From Ruminococcus sp. (GTDB taxonomy: Bacteria; Bacillota; Clostridia; Oscillospirales; Ruminococcaceae): DNA of 10,121 nt. Numbering within the stretch: position 1 is the stretch's first letter; each line of letters begins with the position of its first letter. The translations under genes and the position numbers were made by a program. Below the pieces are notes generated by a model that saw only the letters and a list, made by a program, of their open reading frames with translations, searched no databases and was not told the origin of the DNA. Positions 6,366-10,121 of the stretch are shown in pieces. The stretch covers positions 1-10,121 of the forward strand of contig JAGCWY010000019.1 in assembly GCA_017961625.1 (NCBI GenBank), read 5' to 3'.

Positions 6366-7078
6366 TGGAAAGATCAGCTATAGAAAAGATAGAGGAACTT
6401 TGTGTTCCAAATATTCATGAAGAATATGGATATGTATACAGTGACAAGCACCTTTATGTGCTCCCTGAACCTCATGTGAATACACTCACATTCCATACAC
6501 TTGATGGCCTTGTAAATTCTTTGCTTGAAGAATACAAAGACTTCAACGGTCCGCTGCTTATTGATGTCAGAGATGAGGAGACTGTTGCTGTTTACAGTTC
6601 TATAAGCTGTGCCGACAGACAGCGTGAGATACCGTATGAAGTCAGAGCGGAAATTGTTGAAATCCCGTTCAATCGCAAGCTTGACTACGAAACTATGATG
6701 ATAACGCTGAAATCCAAGTTTGTAGAGACACCTGAGCTTCTGGAGCTCGTAAAGCTCCTCGGAACTATCACCGAAGAAAACAGTGCAACTGCCTCTGATG
6801 ATGGATTCACGCAGACAGTAGTCGTTCGCAAAGGTATTATGCTGCATGAGAACAAGGCTGTCAATCCTATTCGCAAACTTAAGCCATACCGCACATTTAA
6901 CGAAGTTGACCAGCCTGAGAGCGAGTTCCTGCTTAGGCTTTCAGAGGGCGGCGGTGTAGCGCTTTATGAGGCTGACGGTGGTGCGTGGAAGCTTCAGGCT
7001 CGCAGAAATGTTGCGGAATATCTGAAAAATGCACTTGCTAATCTTGTCGAAGCTGGCGAAGTGATCATAGTAGAATGA
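6365..7078 (+). CDS. Conserved phage protein, partner of the preceding gene (237 aa)
   Basis: This belongs to a phage family that routinely follows the 'replication terminator' gene; its function is unknown. Recognisable parts are an N-terminal VLPEPHVNTLTFHTLDGLVNSL, a middle DYETMMITLKSKFVETPEL, a VVVRKGI element, and the conserved C-terminal blocks LKPYRTFNEVDQPESEFLLRL and ALYEADGGAWKLQARRNV. The fold looks mixed alpha/beta, with no catalytic motif, membrane segment or zinc site. The ATG overlaps the previous TAA by one base and is preceded by AGGAGG (6350-6355). Context between ssb and the replication initiator suggests a role in phage DNA replication or host takeover. I recognise the family by its recurring sequence blocks, not by a named domain. 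Confidence 0.8.
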   Translation: MERSAIEKIEELCVPNIHEEYGYVYSDKHLYVLPEPHVNTLTFHTLDGLVNSLLEEYKDFNGPLLIDVRDEETVAVYSSISCADRQREIPYEVRAEIVEIPFNRKLDYETMMITLKSKFVETPELLELVKLLGTITEENSATASDDGFTQTVVVRKGIMLHENKAVNPIRKLKPYRTFNEVDQPESEFLLRLSEGGGVALYEADGGAWKLQARRNVAEYLKNALANLVEAGEVIIVE

Positions 7079-7093
7079 TAACGTTTTCTGTGT

Positions 7094-7116
7094 GGGGCGG
7101 CATTGTCCGCCCCTTT
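7094..7116 (+). terminator. GC-rich hairpin ahead of the replication initiator
   Basis: GGGGCGG (7094-7100) pairs with CCGCCCC (7107-7113) around a CATTGT loop, followed by only TTTG. The stem is strong but the T-tract is short, so it would be a weak intrinsic terminator or attenuator. It could alternatively be an mRNA processing or stability element. It sits in the 61-base gap before the replication initiator gene. Confidence 0.45.
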
Positions 7117-7139
7117 GCAGAATTAATCGAGGTGATAAT

Positions 7140-7886
7140 GTGGCTAATCCGCAGTTAAAGAACGGATATACCAAGATAGCAAACGAGTTGCTGGAAGCGA
7201 TATGCAGGCTTAATATCTCGGGCAATGAAATGCGGATACTGCTTTATATTATCCGCAGGACTTATGGATTCAATAAAACCTGTGAAGAGATATCGCTTTC
7301 AGAGATTGCAAGTGCTGTTGGGGCGAGATCTGCGCATATTTCAAGGGCATTAAAAAAGCTTTCAGCACTGAATTTGATAGAGCTGAGATCAAGTGAAGGT
7401 GTTAAACCTCAGACCATTTCCATTGTGAAAGATTATGAAGAATGGGCTGTTGAAAGTTGTACAGAATTACTATTACCAAAAATGGTAACCGTTACCAAAA
7501 ATGGTAACCCTACTATTACCAAAAATGGTAACCCTACTATTACCAAAAATGGTAACCCTACTATTACCAAAAATGGTAACCCTACATATAAAGAAAATAA
7601 TAAAGAAATTATTAAAGAAAGTTTTAAATACAATAAAACCGCCTACGGCAGAAATGGGAAAGTATTGTTGAAAACTGAGGAATACGACAAATTAATTAAC
7701 GATTACGGAAAGGAAACAGTCGAGAGGTACATTGATCGCATGGATAATTATTTGACATCCAAGGGTAGGGAGTACAATGACTGCTACGCTGAGCTCCTCG
7801 TCTGGATTGATAGGGACGGAGTTCAAAAGCGTGACCCCAAAGCATTCGATGTCAAGAAGTATGAGTTCGTTATTAATAAGTTTTGA
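7140..7886 (+). CDS. RepO-type phage replication initiator containing the predicted origin
   Basis: This protein (248 aa) begins MANPQLKNGYTKIANELLEA, the standard opening of the phage replication protein O N-terminal domain. A winged-helix DNA-binding fold follows, with TYGFNKTCEEISLSEIASAVG and recognition-helix-like SAHISRALKKLSALNLIEL. Residues about 112-147 are a low-complexity linker encoded by DNA repeats (four TKNGNPT units). The C-terminal part (KTEEYDKLINDYGKETVERYIDRM...SKGREYNDCYAELLVWIDRDG) is a helical domain found in many Bacillota phage initiators. It should bind the repeats in its own gene and recruit replication enzymes. The start is GTG 7140 with GAGGTG (7129-7134) five bases upstream. 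An upstream in-frame GTG at 7092 lies in the hairpin and has no ribosome site. No helicase or loader gene follows. Confidence 0.9.
   Translation: MANPQLKNGYTKIANELLEAICRLNISGNEMRILLYIIRRTYGFNKTCEEISLSEIASAVGARSAHISRALKKLSALNLIELRSSEGVKPQTISIVKDYEEWAVESCTELLLPKMVTVTKNGNPTITKNGNPTITKNGNPTITKNGNPTYKENNKEIIKESFKYNKTAYGRNGKVLLKTEEYDKLINDYGKETVERYIDRMDNYLTSKGREYNDCYAELLVWIDRDGVQKRDPKAFDVKKYEFVINKF
7473..7581 (+). repeat. Five iterons of the predicted replication origin
   Basis: Five exact copies of the 18-bp element TTACCAAAAATGGTAACC start at 7473, 7492, 7516, 7540 and 7564. Start-to-start distances are 19, 24, 24 and 24 bp; the 24-bp units carry a CTACTA spacer and the first junction only a G. 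Each copy is a dyad (TTACC, six-base centre, GGTAA), as expected for a site bound by a dimeric winged-helix initiator. Location inside the initiator gene mirrors lambda ori, where 18-bp iterons lie within gene O. Binding is inferred, not shown. Confidence 0.85.
7585..7638. other. AT-rich DNA unwinding element of the predicted origin
   Basis: This 54-base stretch directly after the iterons has only six G or C bases (about 89% A+T), with strong purine/pyrimidine asymmetry (runs of A on the + strand). It codes for a K/E/N/I-rich linker of the initiator. In lambda ori the iterons are likewise followed by an AT-rich element that melts on initiator binding. The same order and closeness here make it the likely unwinding site. 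Confidence 0.7.
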
Positions 7887-7902
7887 GCAAGGAGGCATAA
7901 GA

Positions 7903-8265
7903 ATGGCAAGTATACTTGAAAAAGCAGCGGAAACAATACAGCGTTTAGGATCTGCTGCTCAGGACTGCAAGAGCTGTGCAAGACTTCCGATTTGCAATGC
8001 GTATCAGGCAGAGGGCAGATTCGAGAACTGCGATTATAAGTGGGTACATGAGGATGAAGCCACAGACGTACAGACTGTGAAGCGTGGGAAGTGGATAGAG
8101 AACACATACAAATATATCAAGGAACTTGATGCGTATTTCGTACAGGCAAAATGCACAGTGTGCGGACGGTATAGTGATAAGATTGATATTTATACAGGTT
8201 ATATGTCTAATGAGTGTTGCTCCCATTGCGGCGCAAGAATGGACGGTGGCGAGAATGGCAGATAA
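7903..8265 (+). CDS. Cysteine-rich double zinc-ribbon-like protein (120 aa)
   Basis: This protein has an N-terminal cysteine set (CKSCARLPIC, then FENCDYKW) and a separate C-terminal zinc ribbon (KCTVCGRYSDK ... CCSHCGARMDGG). The latter is preceded by KRGKWIEN, a combination typical of small phage and mobile-element zinc-ribbon proteins. The middle is a short charged linker. It probably binds one or two zinc ions; nothing indicates catalysis. The ATG at 7903 has a strong site (AAGGAGG, 7889-7895); an in-frame ATG at 7777 lies inside the initiator gene and is rejected. It is the first gene of the small-gene array and shares its last bases with the next gene. Function is unknown; a nucleic-acid-binding or host-interaction role is inference. 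Confidence 0.8.
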   Translation: MASILEKAAETIQRLGSAAQDCKSCARLPICNAYQAEGRFENCDYKWVHEDEATDVQTVKRGKWIENTYKYIKELDAYFVQAKCTVCGRYSDKIDIYTGYMSNECCSHCGARMDGGENGR

Positions 8266-8431
8266 AAAATGCTGTGAAAATTGCTATTACGGCGAGATTT
8301 GGGCTAAACGAGAAAGGCTTGGTATACCTTGCTGTGTGATATGCTGGCTTAGAAGCAATATGTTCAAAGGTAAATATGAACTACATAGCAAGGATGATGT
8401 GTGCAGGAAGTGGAGGGCGGACAATGACTGA
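8255..8431 (+). CDS. Cysteine-rich small protein (58 aa)
   Basis: This short protein starts MADKKCCENCYYGEIW and continues with a second cysteine group (GIPCCVICW) and a final C before RKWRADND. The spacing pattern 'CxxCxY ... C ... C ... CxxW' recurs in small clostridial phage proteins of unknown function and suggests a single zinc- or metal-binding knuckle. The ATG overlaps the end of the preceding gene by 11 bases and its stop overlaps the next start, so it depends on coupled translation. A modest GGTGGCG lies just upstream. No function is assigned. Confidence 0.7.
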   Translation: MADKKCCENCYYGEIWAKRERLGIPCCVICWLRSNMFKGKYELHSKDDVCRKWRADND

Positions 8432-8663
8432 AACAAAACTTAAACCGTGTCCGTTTTGTGGATACGATGCTGAATTGACAACAGATTACTACGGGAACGG
8501 GTCTGATTACTGCTGCGTTTTCTGCACTAATTGCGGAGCAGGGACAGCGATATTGTCAAAGCAGCCAGTATATGATGCGGTAGATATAGTGACAAAAAAT
8601 TGGAACAGAAGAGCCAACACCAAAGACGAAGCGTGGAGATGTCAAGGAAACATAGGAGGATGA
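8424..8663 (+). CDS. Lar-family restriction alleviation protein-like zinc ribbon
   Basis: This 79-aa protein opens with LKPCPFCGYDAEL and has a second half-ribbon CTNCGAG, giving C9/C12 and C34/C37 as zinc ligands. A helix ending in KNWNRRAN follows. This 'KPCPFCG ... CxxCGA ... A...WNRR' layout is the signature of the Lar-like family. The founding member, Lar of the Rac prophage, relieves type I restriction (EcoKI) by enhancing host modification. Many phage homologues carry the name without test, so anti-restriction activity here is inference. C30/C31 are additional cysteines. The ATG at 8424 has a GGAGGGCGG site close upstream and overlaps the preceding stop. Confidence 0.8.
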   Translation: MTETKLKPCPFCGYDAELTTDYYGNGSDYCCVFCTNCGAGTAILSKQPVYDAVDIVTKNWNRRANTKDEAWRCQGNIGG

Positions 8664-8665
8664 CA

Positions 8666-8851
8666 ATGCAGAGACTAACTGACAGGGGCACAGCAGAAGT
8701 GCTTAGATCAAACATGGAAGGGCTGAAAAAGGCAGGAATTGAACCTTCCATAGAGGACCTGAGATACATCAAGCTTGCAGACTACGAGAACGAGGAAGAA
8801 CGGAAAGAGCAGAATTTTGTGAACTACGATCCGGATGATTACTATGAGTGA
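8666..8851 (+). CDS. Small acidic hypothetical phage protein (61 aa)
   Basis: The protein begins MQRLTDRGTAEVLRSNMEG and continues through IEPSIEDLRYIKLADYENEE to a very acidic, tyrosine-rich end (YDPDDYYE). It is probably helical, with no cysteines or membrane segment. Start choice: AGGAGG at 8654-8659 is six bases before ATG 8666. In-frame ATGs at 8639 and 8660 are badly placed relative to that site. The 'LTDRGTAE' opening is familiar from small clostridial phage proteins, but no function is known to me. The acidic tail could be DNA-mimic-like, though this is speculation. Confidence 0.72.
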   Translation: MQRLTDRGTAEVLRSNMEGLKKAGIEPSIEDLRYIKLADYENEEERKEQNFVNYDPDDYYE

Positions 8852-8862
8852 GGAGGAATAAT

Positions 8863-8943
8863 ATGAACCTTGAAATTTTTAGAATTATAATCGTCACTGT
8901 TGCGGCAGTTGTATGCATAGCAGTAAAGAGAATGGAGGAATAG
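8863..8943 (+). CDS. 26-aa single-pass membrane microprotein
   Basis: An ATG at 8863 with a strong GAGGAGG site (8850-8856) encodes 26 residues. They comprise a short polar start (MNLEIFR), an uninterrupted hydrophobic run (IIIVTVAAVVCIAV), then a positive/acidic end (KRMEE). This is a plausible transmembrane microprotein with its basic end inside the cell. The strong ribosome site and tight packing support real translation; homology cannot be judged at this length. It may modulate a membrane partner, but no function can be given. Confidence 0.6.
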   Translation: MNLEIFRIIIVTVAAVVCIAVKRMEE

Positions 8944-8944
8944 G

Positions 8945-9091
8945 ATGAAAAAGATTCATCGTATATTTGAAAACTTCATAGAACCTTATGGGCTTTGCAG
9001 AGAACGTGATATCAAGCCTATACCGAGTATTGATACACCTTGGTTGCGAAAGAAGCTTAATAAGAGAAAAAGGGGAGGAAAAAGGAAATGA
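8945..9091 (+). CDS. Small highly basic protein (48 aa)
   Basis: The ATG at 8945, one base after the previous stop, has GGAGG (8934-8938) as ribosome site. The protein starts MKKIHRIFENFIEPYGL, has a middle RERDIKPIPSIDTPW, and ends in a strongly basic tail (KKLNKRKRGGKRK) that could contact nucleic acid. No cysteine pair or membrane segment is present. Its TGA overlaps the next ATG (ATGA). The family is not recognised. Confidence 0.6.
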   Translation: MKKIHRIFENFIEPYGLCRERDIKPIPSIDTPWLRKKLNKRKRGGKRK

Positions 9092-9177
9092 ACGATAACA
9101 CCTGTGTATGCTGCGGCGAACCGATACCAGAGGGTATGCAAGTTTGCCCGAAGTGCAGAGGGGAGGTTAAGAAATGA
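9088..9177 (+). CDS. 29-aa zinc-ribbon microprotein
   Basis: The protein is essentially one zinc knuckle. It has CVCCGEPIPEGMQVCPKC, with the CxxC pairs set around a PxPEGxQV turn, and a short basic end. Such minimal 'CxxCG..IPEG.QVCPxC' proteins are very common in phage early regions and are usually left unannotated because of their size. It overlaps its neighbours on both sides by ATGA and has GGGGAGG upstream (9071-9077). Zinc binding is a confident structural guess; the role is unknown. Confidence 0.72.
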   Translation: MNDNTCVCCGEPIPEGMQVCPKCRGEVKK

Positions 9178-9494
9178 GTGATACAGATATGCTCTACATG
9201 GCATCGCTTGAGAAACGAAATGCAGAGCTCGAAGCTCGCATAGCTGAGCTTGAGGACAAGCACTGGAACGAGTGCAGACAAATTGCTCATTATGATGATG
9301 AGCTGAGAAAGGCTAAGGAGTTGCTTAAGGCGGCGGTTGAGGATTTGGAAGAACTTCACAGTGAGGCTGACTGTTCCTGCAATTGTTGCAAAGGTGAAAA
9401 AGCGGAAAGTTGTCAATTCATAAAATGTTGGACTTGGCGATACGCTGACGAAGCCTTGAAACTGATCGGAGGCGCTGAGGATGAAAACAGTTGA
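9174..9494 (+). CDS. Coiled-coil protein with C-terminal cysteine cluster (106 aa)
   Basis: Residues about 8-65 form a heptad-rich coiled coil (EKRNAELEARIAELEDK; then DDELRKAKELLKAAVEDLEEL). A cysteine cluster (CSCNCC, then SCQFIKCWTW) follows. This helix-plus-cysteine layout recurs in clostridial phage early genes and suggests an oligomer with a metal-binding head. The ATG overlaps the preceding TGA and has GGGGAGG (9160-9166) upstream. The C-terminal residues overlap the next gene by 14 bases. No enzymatic motif is present and function is unknown. Confidence 0.78.
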   Translation: MSDTDMLYMASLEKRNAELEARIAELEDKHWNECRQIAHYDDELRKAKELLKAAVEDLEELHSEADCSCNCCKGEKAESCQFIKCWTWRYADEALKLIGGAEDENS

Positions 9495-9636
9495 CGATAT
9501 ATACAACGAGATAGGCATTCCGTGCTACTATTGTAAACACGCATTCTCTGAGTTGTGCATTGTAAAATGCATTAAACCGCTGTTAGATAATATGGTAGAA
9601 ATAGCGGCAGATATGGTTCTGCGAGGTGAGTATTAA
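9481..9636 (+). CDS. Small cysteine-containing protein (51 aa)
   Basis: The ATG at 9481 lies inside the end of the preceding gene, with GGAGGCG (9469-9475) as ribosome site. The product has C15xxC18 (CYYC) and C26xxxC30 (CIVKC) as a likely metal site. A helix with LLDNMVEIAADMVLRGEY follows. It fits the cysteine-rich style of its neighbours. Its TAA shares a base with the next ATG. The family is not recognised. Confidence 0.68.
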   Translation: MKTVDDIYNEIGIPCYYCKHAFSELCIVKCIKPLLDNMVEIAADMVLRGEY

Positions 9637-9740
9637 TGATCGTATTTCTGATAGGCACTATATTCGGCGGAGCTGTTGGAATAATAGCAATGTCTCTGAC
9701 TATGCCGGACTGGGAGGATGAAGACAATGACGAAGAATAG
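9636..9740 (+). CDS. 34-aa membrane microprotein with acidic tail (DUF3789-like)
   Basis: The sequence is a hydrophobic, glycine-rich helix (MIVFLIGTIFGGAVGIIAMS) followed by a short acidic cytosolic-type tail (DWEDEDNDEE). The layout resembles the very short DUF3789 phage proteins. GAGGTG at 9623-9628 is the ribosome site and the ATG overlaps the previous stop. The glycine pattern (GxxxG-like GGAVG) could support helix packing. This assignment is by resemblance only, and no function is known. Confidence 0.65.
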   Translation: MIVFLIGTIFGGAVGIIAMSLTMPDWEDEDNDEE

Positions 9741-9915
9741 ATTCCGACTTGATCCTCTGAATGCTCGTTTCCGGATCCGGAATGGTATTACCGGCGGATA
9801 CATACACATCACACTATTCCGGATCCTGGAATTTCCCACAAGGCAGTCAGCGCTTGCATACATGAAACGGGCAGGGCTCAACAAAGAGATATACTACACG
9901 GAGGCTGTAAGATGA
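9727..9915 (+). CDS. Small basic hypothetical protein (62 aa)
   Basis: The protein starts MTKNRFRLDPLNARFRIRNG, contains strands GGYIHITLFRILEF, and ends in a helix (TRQSALAYMKRAGLNKEIY). The plan is beta followed by an alpha helix, seen in small phage proteins where 'FPTRQSALAYM' resembles a helix after a beta hairpin. Start choice: GGGAGG (9712-9717) abuts ATG 9718, so ATG 9727, nine bases on, is preferred. It overlaps the preceding gene by 14 bases and the next start by four. Two near-palindromic DNA sequences lie within it. The family is not recognised. Confidence 0.65.
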   Translation: MTKNRFRLDPLNARFRIRNGITGGYIHITLFRILEFPTRQSALAYMKRAGLNKEIYYTEAVR

Positions 9916-10121
9916 CTACAAAGGAACTTGATATAAGGCACTGGTTAAACAGCGCTTTTTACGCAGATAAAAAAGCAAAGGCTCTTGATATGCTCGTCAG
10001 GCAATGCAGGGAGCGTGCAGAGGGGCTTTCAAGATGCTCAGAGGGTAACGACAAGGGCAAGAGTGACAGCACTGAAAACGGCACGGAAAACGCTCTTATG
10101 AAGCTTTCGGAAATGGAACTA
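9912..10121 (+). CDS. DUF1492-like phage protein, 3'-partial
   Basis: The ATG overlaps the previous TGA, and the frame stays open to the right edge (70 codons visible). The visible part has an N-terminal LDIRHWLNSAFYADKKAKALDMLVRQCRERA helix, a polar serine/asparagine-rich loop (SEGNDKGKSDSTENG) and a second helix beginning ENALMKLSEMEL. This helix-loop-helix opening matches DUF1492-type phage proteins, which lie near the end of early regions. They are often linked to late-gene transcription regulators, a role inferred mainly from position. The domain call is moderate because the C-terminal half is missing. Confidence 0.7.
   Translation, partial: MTTKELDIRHWLNSAFYADKKAKALDMLVRQCRERAEGLSRCSEGNDKGKSDSTENGTENALMKLSEMEL

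Noticed and set aside
6374..6847. Reverse-strand open frame of 157 codons opposite the 237-aa gene
   Set aside because: It lies wholly within a forward gene recognised by conserved blocks. It has no domain signature, and antisense frames of this length occur by chance here.
7092..7139. Earlier GTG start for the replication initiator
   Set aside because: The extra codons run through the GC-rich hairpin and have no ribosome site. GTG 7140 has GAGGTG at the right distance and gives the standard RepO N-terminus.
7473..7585. Short regularly spaced repeats as a CRISPR array
   Set aside because: The spacers are one to six bases long and nearly identical, and the array lies inside an open coding frame of a replication initiator. 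This is an iteron array, not CRISPR.
7752..7778. TTGACA followed by TACAAT as a sigma-A promoter
   Set aside because: The spacer is only 15 bases and the site is inside the initiator coding sequence with no transcription-start context. Chance is likely in a sequence of this composition.
7777..7902. Upstream extension of the 120-aa zinc-ribbon protein
   Set aside because: The extension overlaps the end of the initiator gene in another frame and lacks a ribosome site. ATG 7903 follows AAGGAGG at a good distance.

Overview
The window reads as the early (recombination and replication) region of a temperate phage or prophage from a Bacillota host, most likely a Clostridia/Ruminococcus-like bacterium. 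This is inferred from gene content, strong AGGAGG-type ribosome binding sites, frequent ATA/AGA codons and moderate GC. All genes supported here lie on the + strand. They are tightly packed, with ATGA, TAATG or TTG start/stop overlaps throughout, which suggests one or a few polycistronic transcripts. No integrase, repressor, structural, tRNA, rRNA, IS or CRISPR sequence is visible, and no non-coding gap exceeds 300 bases.

Layout. Positions 1-271 hold the end of a membrane-anchored small protein. Positions 268-1629 encode a PAPS-reductase-like ATP-pyrophosphatase-fold protein. A short gap with a hairpin follows, then a 53-aa protein. Positions 1870-5963 form a recombination block: a RecT-like annealing protein, an SMC/SbcC-like ATPase, a PD-(D/E)XK exonuclease with a possible Fe-S cysteine set, an ERCC4/XPF-type nuclease, a small unknown protein and an SSB. 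Positions 5997-7078 carry two conserved phage genes that commonly travel as a pair, the first usually annotated 'replication terminator protein'. Positions 7140-7886 encode a RepO-type replication initiator. Positions 7903-10121 hold twelve small, overlapping accessory genes. Half of them are cysteine-rich (zinc-ribbon style, including a Lar-family restriction-alleviation protein), two are single-pass membrane microproteins, and the last is a DUF1492-like gene that runs off the window.

The most striking feature is inside the replication initiator gene. Five exact copies of an 18-bp element with internal dyad symmetry (7473-7581) are followed directly by a 54-bp stretch that is about 89% A+T. 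This is the architecture of lambda ori inside gene O: iterons, then an AT-rich unwinding element. The first iteron is spaced 19 bp from the second instead of 24 bp, so it is read in a different frame and encodes different amino acids although its DNA is identical. That argues that the DNA, not the peptide, is what is kept.

Working model (inference): the initiator binds its own gene and opens the AT-rich element. SSB coats single strands. The RecT-like protein, ATPase and nucleases process and anneal ends for recombination-dependent replication and repair. The downstream small genes are likely host-takeover or anti-defence cargo. No replicative helicase or helicase loader is visible, so these would be host-supplied or encoded outside the window.
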